Translations under genes and position numbers: made by a program
Source of the DNA: Rhodospirillales bacterium
Lineage (GTDB): Bacteria > Pseudomonadota > Alphaproteobacteria > Rhodospirillales > WMHbin7
Direction: 5' to 3'
Assembly: GCA_016214125.1 (NCBI GenBank)
Contig: JACRPC010000038.1
Coordinates: 29,987-93,986 of the forward strand
DNA length: 64,000 nt
The notes under the pieces: model-generated
Seen by the model: the letters and a program-made list of their open reading frames with translations, nothing else
The model's database searches: none
What the model was told of the DNA's origin: nothing
In this document: positions 28,594 through 37,382 of the stretch, in pieces
Numbering within the stretch: the stretch's first letter is position 1
Layout: each line of letters starts with the position of its first letter

Positions 28594-29613
28594 TCAGTAG
28601 ACGAGCTCGTCCTCCTCGCTGCCTTCGGAAATGACGATCTGGCCGCTGGCTGCCAGGTCTTTCGCCACCATGACGATGGCGCTTTGCGCCTCGTCGACGT
28701 CCTTGATGCGCACCGGGCCCAACGCCTCCATGTCCTCGCGCAGCATCTTGCCCAGGCGCTCGGACATGTTCTTGAAGAAGAGGTCCTTGACGGCGTCCGA
28801 GGCGCCTTTGAGCGCCATCGCCAGTTTCTCCTTTTCGACGTTGCGCAGCAGCACCTGGATGCCGGCGGCGTCGACCCGCGTCAAATCCTCGAAGGTGAAC
28901 ATCAACTGCTTGATGCGCTCGGCCGATTCCCGGTTGCGCTCTTCCAGGGCGGCCATGAAGCGGGCCTCGGTGTTGCGATCGAGGTTGTTGAAGATTTCCG
29001 CCATCTGCTCGTGCGAATCGCGCCTTGCGGTGCGGGCCAGATTGCTCATGAATTCGGTGCGCAGCGTGCGCTCGACGCCGTCCAGCACTTCCTTCTGCAC
29101 CGCCTCCATGCGCAGCATGCGCATCACCACTTCCATGGCGAAGTTCTCGGGCAACAGCGCCAGCACCCGCGAGCCGTGATCGGCCTTGATCTTGGACAGC
29201 ACCACCGCCACCGTTTGCGGATACTCGTTCTTGAGATAGTTGGCGAGAACCTGCTCGTTGACGTTGCCCAGCTTGTCCCACATGGTGCGGCCGGCCGGGC
29301 CGCGGATTTCGTCCATGATGCCCTCGACCCGCTCCTTGGTCAGGGCCTTGGCGAGCAGGCGCTCGGTCGAATCGAAGGAGCCGACCAGCGAGCCGGTCGA
29401 GGAGAGCTGATCGGCGAACTCGATGAACAGGCGCTCGACCACGGTGGCGTTGATGGTGCCGAGATTGGCCATGATCTGCGAGATCTCCTTGATCTCGTCG
29501 TCGTCCATCATCGAGAACAGCTTGGCGGTGTGCGTCTCGCCAATCGCCAGCATCAGGATCGCCGCCTTCTGCTGGCCGGTGAGCGCCCGGTAGTCTTCCT
29601 TGACCCGTGCCAT
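28594..29613 (-). CDS. fliG: FliG flagellar motor switch protein
   Basis: Protein of 339 residues with FliG domains in order: N-terminal (about 1-105, [14 protein letters not shown]), middle with the EHPQ-like motif here [12 protein letters not shown], and C-terminal torque domain (about 240-335) with [20 protein letters not shown] and charged residues that face the stator. It bridges FliF and the C-ring and sets rotation direction. It lies 18 bases after fliF. Confidence 0.96.
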   Translation of the reverse strand: MARVKEDYRALTGQQKAAILMLAIGETHTAKLFSMMDDDEIKEISQIMANLGTINATVVERLFIEFADQLSSTGSLVGSFDSTERLLAKALTKERVEGIMDEIRGPAGRTMWDKLGNVNEQVLANYLKNEYPQTVAVVLSKIKADHGSRVLALLPENFAMEVVMRMLRMEAVQKEVLDGVERTLRTEFMSNLARTARRDSHEQMAEIFNNLDRNTEARFMAALEERNRESAERIKQLMFTFEDLTRVDAAGIQVLLRNVEKEKLAMALKGASDAVKDLFFKNMSERLGKMLREDMEALGPVRIKDVDEAQSAIVMVAKDLAASGQIVISEGSEEDELVY

Positions 29614-29631
29614 CGTCGCGTTCCTCTAAGT

Positions 29632-31281
29632 CTAGGACTCTTGGTACATCCAATTGCGCAGGATGGAGAGCGCCTCTTCCGGATGCTTCTCGACGATCTC
29701 GCCGATCTTGCGGATCGACGACATCTTGACGCGGCCTTCCACCTTGTCGATGTCGATCAGCTCGTCGAGCGACTCCATCTCTTCTTCGGTCGGCACGCCC
29801 GGCGCCGGCGCCGGGCCGGCCAGGGCCGGGGCGGCGCCCGGCTCGGCCAACAGGCGGCGTCCGGCCTCGCCGGCGGCGGCGGGCACCGATTCGAAGGCGC
29901 GCGTCACCAGCGGGCGGACCACCAACAGGATGACGAGAATGGCGACCACGCTCAAGACCAGAATCTCGGCGATCCGCATGAGATCGGCCTTTTCGAGACC
30001 CAGGAAATAGGTGACCGGCTTGACCGGCGGCTCCTCGTCGGCGCCGGCGAAGCGCATGTTGACCACCTCGACCGCGTCGCCGCGCTTGCTATCATAGCCG
30101 ATCGCCGAGCGCACCAGGGTAGCGATCTGCTCCATCTCCTCTTGCTTGCGGCCCTCGTAGGTGCGGTTGGGGAATTCGCCCGAATAGACGCCATCGACCA
30201 GCACCGCCACCGACAGGCGCTTGACCATACCGGTCTCGCGGGTCTGGCTGGTGATCTTTTTCGAGATCTCGAAATTGACCAACTCGTCGTTGCGCTTTTC
30301 CTTGTTGCTGGTGCGGGTGGCGCCGGCGGTGGTGGCGTTGGCGTCGGGCAGGTTCTGCCCCACCGACACCGGCAGGCTTTCGCTGTCCTGGCCCTGGATG
30401 TCCTCGCTGATGGTGCGGGTCGAGCGCACGACCTGGCTGTCGGGATCGTACTTCTCTTCGTTGACCACCACCCGGTCGAAATCGATGTCGGCGCGCACCT
30501 CGGCGCGGACCTTGCCGGCGCCGACCGTGCGTTCCAAGAGATCCTCGACCTGGCGGGCGACCCGCTGCTCGTAAGCCAGGCGCATCTCTTCGGTGTTGAG
30601 GTTCATCAGCTCGCGGCCGTCCTCGAAGCCGCGCGACAGCAGCGTGCCGCGATCGTCGACGATGGAAATCCGCTGCGGCTTGAGCTTGGGCACCGCGGCG
30701 GCCACCATATGCTGGATCGCCGACACCTGCTGCTTGTTCAGCCGCTGGCCACCGGTCATTTTCAAGACGATCGAGGCCGAGGGGTCCTGGACCTCACGGC
30801 TGAAGGTCTCGCGCCTGGGCATCACCAGATGGACGCGCGCCGACTTGACGTTGGCGATCGAGCGGATGGTGCGGCCCAGCTCGCCTTCCAGCGCCCGGAC
30901 CAGATTGAGGTTCTGCATGAAGCTGGTCGAGCCCAGCGGGTCCGACTTGTCGAAAATCTCGTAGCCGACCGAGACGCCGTTCGAGGGCAGCGACTGCTCG
31001 GCCAATTGCACCCGCATCTTGCCCACCTGATCGGAGGGCACCAGGACCTGGGTGCCGTTGGCGCGCAGCTCGTAGGGAATCTTCAGGCTTTCCAGCTTCG
31101 AGATCACATGCGCCGAATCGGCGGAATCAAGCTCGCCGTACAACAGCTCCATCTGCGGCGTCGACATGCGCGCGGTGACGAAGATGATGAAGCCGATCAT
31201 GCCCACCCCCACCGCCACCATGGCGGCCAGACGCAGCGGGCCCAGATTGCGTAAGGACTGAAGAAAGGCGTTCACGGCCAA
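29632..31281 (-). CDS. fliF: FliF flagellar MS-ring protein
   Basis: Protein of 549 residues, first gene of the flagellar operon. It has an N-terminal membrane helix (about 20-42), a periplasmic ring-building region (about 50-430, with YEIFDKSDPLGSTSFMQNLN and ARVHLVMPRRETFSRE), a second membrane helix (about 433-455) and a cytoplasmic tail that ends in the FliG-binding segment (PEEALSILRNWMYQES). Upstream lie a TTAAC half-site and a GGCAAA/TTTGCC palindrome that may bind CtrA and FlbD respectively. Confidence 0.96.
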   Translation of the reverse strand: MAVNAFLQSLRNLGPLRLAAMVAVGVGMIGFIIFVTARMSTPQMELLYGELDSADSAHVISKLESLKIPYELRANGTQVLVPSDQVGKMRVQLAEQSLPSNGVSVGYEIFDKSDPLGSTSFMQNLNLVRALEGELGRTIRSIANVKSARVHLVMPRRETFSREVQDPSASIVLKMTGGQRLNKQQVSAIQHMVAAAVPKLKPQRISIVDDRGTLLSRGFEDGRELMNLNTEEMRLAYEQRVARQVEDLLERTVGAGKVRAEVRADIDFDRVVVNEEKYDPDSQVVRSTRTISEDIQGQDSESLPVSVGQNLPDANATTAGATRTSNKEKRNDELVNFEISKKITSQTRETGMVKRLSVAVLVDGVYSGEFPNRTYEGRKQEEMEQIATLVRSAIGYDSKRGDAVEVVNMRFAGADEEPPVKPVTYFLGLEKADLMRIAEILVLSVVAILVILLVVRPLVTRAFESVPAAAGEAGRRLLAEPGAAPALAGPAPAPGVPTEEEMESLDELIDIDKVEGRVKMSSIRKIGEIVEKHPEEALSILRNWMYQES

Positions 31282-31365
31282 TTTCCTTATGCTTGGAAAC
31301 TCTTGGCGGCCCCGAGGACCGAGGCTGCTCCAGGATCAGTGTTGAATCCGGGGAGTGAAGAAGAG

Positions 31366-31390
31366 GTTAACATAGGCAAATTTTGCCGGG
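31366..31390. promoter_or_regulatory. Candidate regulatory region of fliF: TTAAC half-site next to a CCCGGCAA...TTGCC dyad
   Basis: GTTAAC (31366-31371), a CtrA half-site, is followed at 31375-31390 by a dyad that reads CCCGGCAAAATTTGCC on the minus strand. From memory this resembles ftr elements bound by FlbD in Caulobacter, where one in the fliF promoter mediates repression. The elements lie about 90-110 bases upstream of fliF. No full TTAA-N7-TTAA is present, so CtrA control of fliF is only suggested. Confidence 0.35.
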
Positions 31391-31444
31391 CAGAAGCTGC
31401 CGCCCCGCCTTGCCGGAAGGGCCGGCTCCGTCTAGGTTTTCGCC

Positions 31445-31798
31445 ATGAGTGTCCGCCATATCTATCATCTTTGCCGATCCGAGGATTGGCAGGCCGGCGC
31501 CGCCCAGGGGCGCTATGGGGGCGGAGCGACCGACCAAGGCGATGGATTCATTCATTTTTCGACCGCCTCCCAAATCGCCGACAGCGCCGCCCGCCACCGT
31601 CCGGGCGAACGCGGGCTGCTGCTCTTGACGGTGCGAATCGAACGCCTGCCGGCCGACCTGCTGCGCTGGGAGATTGCCGGCGATGGCGGGCTCTATCCCC
31701 ATCTTTACGGACCGTTGCCGATCGAATCGGTGGTCGAGGTCACGGCCTTGGCCCTGGGCGAAGACGGCTTGCACGAATTCCCGCCCATTGAGGATTAA
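31445..31798 (+). CDS. DUF952 family protein
   Basis: Protein of 117 residues with DUF952 signatures: IYHLCRSEDW, GFIHFSTASQI, LLTVRIERL and LYPHLYGPLPIESV. The family is thought to have a fold related to ADP-ribosyl-processing enzymes, but its function is unknown to me. It is directly upstream of pyrD (four bases between stop and start), so the two are probably co-transcribed. It is divergent from the fliF operon. Confidence 0.88.
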   Translation: MSVRHIYHLCRSEDWQAGAAQGRYGGGATDQGDGFIHFSTASQIADSAARHRPGERGLLLLTVRIERLPADLLRWEIAGDGGLYPHLYGPLPIESVVEVTALALGEDGLHEFPPIED

Positions 31799-31802
31799 CG
31801 GA

Positions 31803-32852
31803 TTGATCGATCTCTATAAATTGGCAAAGCCGCTGATCGGCGCCCTCGATGCCGAAAAGGCCCATCGCCTGGCAATCCGCGCCCTGGCCTTGGGTCTGGT
31901 CCCCGGCGATCGCAGCCCCGACGATCCGATCCTGGCGACCCGACTTTGGGGCCGCGACTTTCCCAATCCGGTCGGGCTGGCGGCCGGATTCGACAAGAAC
32001 GCCGAAGTGGCCGATGCCCTGTTGGCCCTGGGTTTTGGTTTCGTCGAGCTGGGCAGCGTCACCCCCCGGCCCCAGCCCGGCAACCCCCGGCCGCGGCTGT
32101 TTCGCCTCGACGAGGACCGGGCGGTGATCAACCGCATGGGCTTCAACAATGACGGGCTCGACGCCGTCGCCGACCGGCTTGCCCGCCGCACGCGCCGGGG
32201 GCTGGTGGGGGCCAATCTCGGCAAGAACAAAGACACCGAGGACGCCGCCGCCGATTATGAAATCGGCGTCGCCCGGCTGGCGCCCTTGGCCGATTACCTG
32301 GTTATCAACGTCTCCTCGCCCAACACGCCTGGCCTGCGCGCCCTGCAAAGCGCCGCGGCCCTGGAAGCGTTGGTGCGCCGCGCCAAGGCGGCCATGCCCA
32401 AGGGGCAGGCGGCGCCGCTGCTGCTCAAGGTGGCGCCCGATCTCACGCCCGAGGACCGCGCCGACATCGCCCGCATCGCCCAAGCCGAGAAGCTGGATGG
32501 GCTGATCGTCACCAACACCACGATCGCCCGGCCCGCTAGCTTGCGCTCGCGCCACAAGAACGAGAGCGGCGGTTTGAGCGGCCAGCCCCTGTTCGCCCCC
32601 TCGACCGCCGCTCTGGCCGATTTCCACCGCCTGACCGAAGGCCGCCTGCCGCTCATCGGCGTCGGCGGCATCGCCTCGGGCCAGCAGGCCTATGCGAAAA
32701 TCCGTGCCGGCGCCTCGCTGGTGCAGCTTTATTCGGCGCTGGTCTTCGAAGGCCCCGGACTGGTCGGGCGGATCAAGCGCGAGTTGGCTGCCTCGTTGCG
32801 CGCCGACGGCTTTTCCACCCTCGCCCAAGCCGTGGGCGCCGATCATCGCTAA
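31803..32852 (+). CDS. pyrD: Dihydroorotate dehydrogenase (quinone), class 2
   Basis: Protein of 349 residues. It oxidises dihydroorotate to orotate in pyrimidine synthesis, passing electrons to quinone at the membrane. FMN/substrate motifs are visible: PNPVGLAAGFDKNAEV, SVTPRPQPGNPRPRLFRL, NRMGFNNDG, NVSSPNTPGLRALQ, VTNTTI and GVGGIASG. The N-terminal extension (IDLYKLAKPLIGALDAEKAH) is the quinone-binding helix region of class 2. The start is taken as TTG at 31803, preceded by GAGG, because an upstream ATG would put over 40 foreign residues in front. Confidence 0.95.
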   Translation: MIDLYKLAKPLIGALDAEKAHRLAIRALALGLVPGDRSPDDPILATRLWGRDFPNPVGLAAGFDKNAEVADALLALGFGFVELGSVTPRPQPGNPRPRLFRLDEDRAVINRMGFNNDGLDAVADRLARRTRRGLVGANLGKNKDTEDAAADYEIGVARLAPLADYLVINVSSPNTPGLRALQSAAALEALVRRAKAAMPKGQAAPLLLKVAPDLTPEDRADIARIAQAEKLDGLIVTNTTIARPASLRSRHKNESGGLSGQPLFAPSTAALADFHRLTEGRLPLIGVGGIASGQQAYAKIRAGASLVQLYSALVFEGPGLVGRIKRELAASLRADGFSTLAQAVGADHR

Positions 32853-32866
32853 CCCCAAAGGACATC

Positions 32867-33736
32867 ATGACCCTGCCCGTTTATCCCGGCCTGTCGGCGA
32901 TCGCCGCCGCCTATGACGGTTTCATTCTCGATCTCTGGGGGGTGATCCATGACGGCACCACGCCCTATCCGGGGGTCGTCAACACGCTCAAGGCCCTGAA
33001 GGCGGCCGGCAAGCGCGTCCTCATTCTTTCCAACGCACCCCGGCGCGCCCAGGTGTTGATCGACGGCCTCACCGGCATGAACATCGCCCGCGACCTCTAC
33101 GGCCCGGTGATGAGCTCGGGCGAGGCGGTGCGCGACGAGTTGGAAAGCCGCGCCGATCCCGCCTTCGCCAAGCTGGGCACCCGGCTTTATCATCTGGGCC
33201 CGCCGCGCGATCGCAACATCTTCGACGGCCTGGCCGGCATCGTCGAGTCCGATCTGGCAAGCGCCCACTTCGTGCTCAACACCGGCCCGATCGAGTTCGA
33301 TCATCAGGTGGCCGATTACGAGGACGTGTTGAGCAAAGCCGCCGCCCGTCCTCTGCCGATGGTCTGCGCCAACCCCGACCGGGTGGTGGTGCGCCAAGGC
33401 AAGATGGTGATCTGCGCCGGCGCCCTGGCCGACCGCTACCGCGAATTGGGGGGCGTGGTGATCGATCGCGGCAAGCCCGATCCGGCCATTTACCGAACCT
33501 GCCTGGCCAAGCTGGGCGTTCCCGCCGCCCACGTGCTGGTGGTGGGCGATTCGCTGGAAACCGACATCGCCGGTGGGCTCAACGCCGGCTTGGATTGCGT
33601 GATGGTGGCGGGCGGCGTGCACCGCGAGGCCTTGGGCATACCTTGGGGCGCCATGCCCGATCCCGAAAAGGTGACGGCGCTGGCCACACGTCACCACCGC
33701 ATGCCGAAGGCGGTGATCCCCGCCTTTGTTTGGTAG
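32867..33736 (+). CDS. HAD-superfamily class IIA hydrolase (TIGR01459-like)
   Basis: Protein of 289 residues of the HAD class IIA (NagD-like) group. Motif I is FILDLWGVIHDG with nucleophile Asp and a second Asp replaced by Gly/Trp context, motif II ILSNAPR, lysine in DRGKPDPAIY, and motif IV VVGDSLETDIAGG. It matches the alphaproteobacterial TIGR01459 type, a phosphatase of unknown substrate. It lies 14 bases after pyrD, so it may be co-transcribed. Its stop is three bases from the convergent DUF1150 stop. Confidence 0.85.
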   Translation: MTLPVYPGLSAIAAAYDGFILDLWGVIHDGTTPYPGVVNTLKALKAAGKRVLILSNAPRRAQVLIDGLTGMNIARDLYGPVMSSGEAVRDELESRADPAFAKLGTRLYHLGPPRDRNIFDGLAGIVESDLASAHFVLNTGPIEFDHQVADYEDVLSKAAARPLPMVCANPDRVVVRQGKMVICAGALADRYRELGGVVIDRGKPDPAIYRTCLAKLGVPAAHVLVVGDSLETDIAGGLNAGLDCVMVAGGVHREALGIPWGAMPDPEKVTALATRHHRMPKAVIPAFVW

Positions 33737-33739
33737 GAG

Positions 33740-33976
33740 TTAGTGCACGCTCAAGGGCTCAAGATCGTTCTGGCGCACGGCAGCCAAGGCCAGTTCGCGC
33801 GCCGGCGCCCAGCCGATGCGGGTGCCGTCGGCGGCGTGGATGGTCCACACGGCCTGCTCGTCGATCACGCCCGCCTTGACGTAGGCGACCTGCTCGATGC
33901 CCCAGCTTACGAAATCGCGGTGGCTGGTGGCGGGGCCCAAGGGGTTTGGGGGTTTCTTGTCAGCGGTGCTGGTCAT
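33740..33976 (-). CDS. DUF1150 family protein
   Basis: Protein of 78 residues with the DUF1150 core, SWGIEQVAYVKAGVIDEQ and WTIHAADGTRIGWA. This small family is largely alphaproteobacterial and often encoded just after an hsp20 gene, as here (21 bases). Its function is unknown; genomic pairing suggests it supports the heat-shock chaperone. Confidence 0.88.
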   Translation of the reverse strand: MTSTADKKPPNPLGPATSHRDFVSWGIEQVAYVKAGVIDEQAVWTIHAADGTRIGWAPARELALAAVRQNDLEPLSVH

Positions 33977-33997
33977 GGCGCTTCTCCGTTCTGGGCG

Positions 33998-34480
33998 TCA
34001 AGAGCCCGCCTTCTCGGACTCGACGTCGATGGTGCGGGCACGCCCCCCCGGCGCGCGTTTGCTTCCCCCGGCTCCTTCGATCTTGATGGTGCGCACCCGC
34101 GATTCGGGCGCCGGCCGTTCGAGATCGATGTGAAGGAGGCCGTTGTCGAGCGCCGCTCCCTTCACCTCGATACCCTCGGCCAAGACGAAACTGCGCTGGA
34201 ACTGGCGCGCCGCGATGCCCCGGTGCAGGAACACCCGCCCGGAATCCTCTTCGCCCTGGCGGCCGCGCACGACCAGTTGATTGTCCTCGATGGCGACCGC
34301 GAGATCCTCCATGGCGAAGCCCGCCACGGCGAGCGTGATGCGCAAGCCGTTCTCGCCCACCTGCTCGATGTTGTAAGGCGGATAGCCGTCGGGCGAGGTT
34401 TTGGAGATGCGGTCGAGCACCCGCTCGAACTGATCGAATCCCAGCAGAAGGGGGCTGTTGAAGACCGATAGGCGGCTCAT
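33998..34480 (-). CDS. Hsp20 / small heat-shock protein
   Basis: Protein of 160 residues with an alpha-crystallin domain (about 35-130): YNIEQVGENGLRITLAVAGF, ARQFQRSFVLAEGIEVKGA and LDNGLLHIDLERP. The start MSRLSVFNSPLLLGFDQFERVLDR is typical of IbpA/HspA proteins. A basic, Gly-rich tail follows. It binds unfolding proteins without ATP. A 5' untranslated region of about 100 bases may contain a ROSE-like thermometer (34488-34503), and a CTTGAC-N17-CAAAAT promoter-like pair lies further up. Confidence 0.94.
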   Translation of the reverse strand: MSRLSVFNSPLLLGFDQFERVLDRISKTSPDGYPPYNIEQVGENGLRITLAVAGFAMEDLAVAIEDNQLVVRGRQGEEDSGRVFLHRGIAARQFQRSFVLAEGIEVKGAALDNGLLHIDLERPAPESRVRTIKIEGAGGSKRAPGGRARTIDVESEKAGS

Positions 34481-34487
34481 GGTCGCG

Positions 34488-34503
34488 TCCTCCGATCGAG
34501 CGA
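34488..34503 (-). promoter_or_regulatory. ROSE-like RNA-thermometer hairpin over the hsp20 ribosome site (candidate)
   Basis: On the minus-strand transcript UCGCUC, a five-base loop, and GAGGA can pair (U-A, C-G, bulged G, C-G, U-A, C-G). The hairpin covers the Shine-Dalgarno GGAGGA seven bases before the hsp20 ATG. ROSE thermometers of alphaproteobacterial small heat-shock genes use a U(U/C)GCU motif pairing with AGGA with a bulged G, exactly this geometry. A competing GAUC/GAUC stem exists nearby, so the call is tentative. Confidence 0.4.
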
Positions 34504-34596
34504 TCGCGCTCTTGAAGTCGAGGCCCCCCGGCCCGATACCGGCATCCGGAAGACCGACGGTCCAATCCGATCATTTCTTCGGCACCGTCATATACT

Positions 34597-34625
34597 ATTT
34601 TGTGAGGGATTAAGGCTTCGTCAAG
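34597..34625 (-). promoter_or_regulatory. Candidate hsp20 promoter
   Basis: On the minus strand CTTGAC (34620-34625) and CAAAAT (34597-34602) are 17 bases apart, giving a leader of roughly 100 bases before hsp20. The CTTG start of the -35 suits RpoH-type as well as housekeeping promoters. The -10 is poor. Confidence 0.3.
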
Positions 34626-34708
34626 GCAGCCTTGGGGAGAATCGGCCTTGTCGCCCCGGCCCGGACGCCGCGCTTGCCAAAAATATGAATATAAATCAAT
34701 GTGATGGT

Positions 34709-36055
34709 ATGAAAATTGGCTTCAACAGGGCCTCGGGCTGCTTGGCGGCCGTTCTGGGCGTGGCGATTGCTCTGGCCTGGCCGGTTCTCGCCAACGGCTT
34801 TCCTTTCGTCTTCTACGATTCCGCCGATTACATCGAAGGCGCCTTCACCGGCCAGGTGCCGATCTTCCGCGCCCTGCCTTATGCCCTCTTTCTTGCACCC
34901 GTCCGCTTGCCGGGCGGCCTTTGGCTGCCGATCCTCATCCAGATCGGCTTGGTGGCGCTCCTGCTCGGCCTGCTGGCCCGGCGATTCAAGGGCGGCTGGC
35001 CGCTGTTCCTGGCGCTGGGTCTGGCCGCCGGCGGACTGTCCAGCGCGTCTTGGTATGCGGGCCTTTTGATGCCCGATATTTTCGCCGGCATCGCCATCTT
35101 GGGCGCTATTCTGATCCTGACCGACGGCGAATCCTCGGCGCTGGCCCGGCTTCTTCTGATCGCGCTCACCGCCCTGGCGGCTTTTCTTCACGCCACCCAT
35201 CTGATGGTGCTGATCGGCTTGGCCCTGGTCGGTCTGGTGTTGTGGCGGCTTTCCTGGATCGGCAGGCGGGGCGCGCTTACGCTTGTCGGCGTCGCGCTGA
35301 TCGTGGGGCTTGCCATTCCCAGCCTGCATCGTCTGGCGGCGGGCGAATTCACCTTGAACCGTGGCGGCACTATCTTTCTTCTGGCGCGCACGGTCGAGCC
35401 CGGCCTGCTGGCCGCCCATCTCGACCGCGTCTGCCCCCAGAAGCCCTACCGCGCCTGCGCGCTGCGCGACCGCCTGCATGGCGAGGAAAACGATTTCCTT
35501 TGGGGCCATGGCGGAGTCTTTTTCCAAGATGACGAGCCGCTGGAAATTTGGCGCAAAGAGGCCGCCGAACTGCTGGGCGCGATCGTTCGGGAAAATCCCG
35601 GCGCCGCGGCGGCCGTCGTGCTCAAGGGCGCCGGGCGCCAATTCCTCTCCTTCGGCGCCGGCGATGTCTTTACGCCGATGGATTACCATATGGGCCACGC
35701 CGTCGAACGCCACTTCCCCAAGGCGATGGCAACCTTCCGCAACGCCGGCCAGGAGCAAAGATGGAAGGCGCCCTTGTGGCTCGACCGCATGGGCCGCGCC
35801 GCCGGCTGGGCCAGCCTGCTGCTCGTTCCCCTGCTGTCGATCTGGGCGCTGCGCAAGGGCGAACGGGTTGCGGCGCTGATCGGATTCCTGACCCTGGTCG
35901 CGCTGGCCGGCAACGCGCTGGCCTGCGGCGGGCTTTCTTCGGTGGCCGACCGCTATCAGGCGCGCGTTCTGTGGGTGGCGGTGGCGGTGGCAACCGCGCT
36001 TCTGATCAGAATTTGTAGGCGACGCCCAGCCGAACCAGATTCTCGCGCGGCTTGA
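34709..36055 (+). CDS. Polytopic membrane protein, possibly GT-C-like
   Basis: Protein of 448 residues with about ten predicted membrane helices (for example LAAVLGVAIALAWPVLANG, ILIQIGLVALLLGLLA, LTLVGVALIVGLAIP, ASLLLVPLLSIWAL). A loop after helix 1 reads FYDSADYIEG, reminiscent of acidic first-loop motifs in GT-C glycosyltransferases, and an extramembrane region (about 245-370) contains CPQKPYRACALRDRL. I do not recognise the family. The region around the start is markedly AT-rich compared with its neighbours. An upstream in-frame ATG at 34685 would add eight residues; neither has a good ribosome site. The 3' end overlaps the convergent AMIN/beta-barrel gene by 50 bases. Confidence 0.7.
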   Translation: MKIGFNRASGCLAAVLGVAIALAWPVLANGFPFVFYDSADYIEGAFTGQVPIFRALPYALFLAPVRLPGGLWLPILIQIGLVALLLGLLARRFKGGWPLFLALGLAAGGLSSASWYAGLLMPDIFAGIAILGAILILTDGESSALARLLLIALTALAAFLHATHLMVLIGLALVGLVLWRLSWIGRRGALTLVGVALIVGLAIPSLHRLAAGEFTLNRGGTIFLLARTVEPGLLAAHLDRVCPQKPYRACALRDRLHGEENDFLWGHGGVFFQDDEPLEIWRKEAAELLGAIVRENPGAAAAVVLKGAGRQFLSFGAGDVFTPMDYHMGHAVERHFPKAMATFRNAGQEQRWKAPLWLDRMGRAAGWASLLLVPLLSIWALRKGERVAALIGFLTLVALAGNALACGGLSSVADRYQARVLWVAVAVATALLIRICRRRPAEPDSRAA

Positions 36056-37382
36056 TGGTGGCGACGCCGCCGGCGCTGTCGGCGTATTTCCATTCCGAAA
36101 AGACCGTGTAGCCGTAATCGGCGCGGACGACCCAGTTCTCCGACAGCAGATAATCGGCGCCCAGGCCGAACAGAATGCCGTTCAGGGCCTTGGAACTGGA
36201 GGCGCTGCTGGCCGGCGTGTCGCTGGGCCGATTGGACGACAGATCGAAATGGGCGCGCTGATAGCCCAGCCGGCCGTAAAGAAGAAGCTTGTCCATGACG
36301 GCGCCGCCCACGCGCAGCGTTGCGCCGTAGCTTCCTTCCTTCTGGTACTCATGTTTGCCGTTGGCGACGCTCACCTTGCCGCTTTCGTCGGCGAGCGAGC
36401 CTTCGACCTCGGCGCCGACATAAACCTTGGCGAAGGTGGCGCCATAACCGGCCATCACGCCCCCTTCGCCGCCCTTCAAGAGCGTGCTCTTCTTGCCGCG
36501 CCCGCTGTGATTCTCGCGCATCTGATCGAAGCCGTAACCGCCTTGGAAGCCGACATAGAAGCCATCGAAACTGGCCTCCGGCTTGACCGGCGCGGGCGCC
36601 GGCCGGGGTGCGGCTTCCACAACCCTGGGCGCGGGCGCCGGAGGCGGCGGGGCGGCGGCCGGCTGTTCCTTGCTCTCCCAGAAGGTGAGGCCGCCCTTGC
36701 GTTCGTGCGGCGGCGGCGTGACATCGACCAGATCGACGATCAGACGATAGCCCTCGCCGCCCGAGGGCGGCATCGGCTCGACCGCCACCACATCGACCGG
36801 CGCGGTGGCGTGGATTTTCATTTCGCCGCCACCTTCGGGATGCGCCTCGTAGGTGTAGCCGGAAATCCGCCCGCCCGATTTGGTGCTGCCGGTGGGCGCG
36901 GTCTTCCAGCGCGCCGCCGGCAAGATCAAGCTAACGGTCTGGCCGTCGGGCCCGACCGAATAGGCGAAATCGGTGCTGCCAGTCAGCTCGACGATGATGC
37001 GGGTGCGTTCGCCGGCTCGGCCGATGCGAAGTCCCTCGACGGTGGCCGGCACTTCGGGACGCACCAGACCGGTTTTCGGCCGCGCCGGCGCCCGACCGGT
37101 GCCCTGGCCCTCGAAGATCTGGCTGGCGCTGGGCGGCTCGGCGGGTGCGGCCTGGGCAAGCTGGGTGTTCATCGCCACCATCTCGCTCGACGGACCGAAC
37201 GAGCTTTCGATGACGGTGACCCGACCCGGTCCGGATTCAAGATTTAGGGGGGCGGGAAGCGGCAGGCCGATGCGGGGCATCTCGGCGTCGCCGCTGTTCG
37301 CCAGCGCCCAGCCGCCAACCAGGACGCCAGCCAGCGCAAGGCCGCTGGCGGTGGCTTTCAAGCTGTGGCGAAGAGTGCTCAT
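36006..37382 (-). CDS. AMIN-domain protein fused to an outer-membrane beta-barrel
   Basis: Protein of 458 residues. A signal peptide (KATASGLALAGVLVGGWALA) is followed by an AMIN-like domain (about 115-220: TVEGLRIGRAGERTRIIVELTG, then RLIVDLVD), a Pro/Ala-rich linker (about 225-275), and a porin/opacity-type beta-barrel (about 275-458) that begins FDGFYVGFQGGYGFD and ends with terminal aromatic VRLGVAYKF. AMIN domains bind peptidoglycan or direct septal proteins and secretins. Joined to a barrel, it would tether the outer membrane to the wall (inference). Start chosen at MSTLRH because it directly precedes the signal peptide; a GTG 18 codons upstream is the alternative. Confidence 0.8.
   Translation of the reverse strand: MSTLRHSLKATASGLALAGVLVGGWALANSGDAEMPRIGLPLPAPLNLESGPGRVTVIESSFGPSSEMVAMNTQLAQAAPAEPPSASQIFEGQGTGRAPARPKTGLVRPEVPATVEGLRIGRAGERTRIIVELTGSTDFAYSVGPDGQTVSLILPAARWKTAPTGSTKSGGRISGYTYEAHPEGGGEMKIHATAPVDVVAVEPMPPSGGEGYRLIVDLVDVTPPPHERKGGLTFWESKEQPAAAPPPPAPAPRVVEAAPRPAPAPVKPEASFDGFYVGFQGGYGFDQMRENHSGRGKKSTLLKGGEGGVMAGYGATFAKVYVGAEVEGSLADESGKVSVANGKHEYQKEGSYGATLRVGGAVMDKLLLYGRLGYQRAHFDLSSNRPSDTPASSASSSKALNGILFGLGADYLLSENWVVRADYGYTVFSEWKYADSAGGVATIKPRENLVRLGVAYKF

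Noticed and set aside
34610..34624. TTAA-N7-TCAA, one mismatch from a CtrA box, upstream of hsp20
   Set aside because: It overlaps the promoter-like CTTGAC and there is no functional link between CtrA and hsp20; probably chance.
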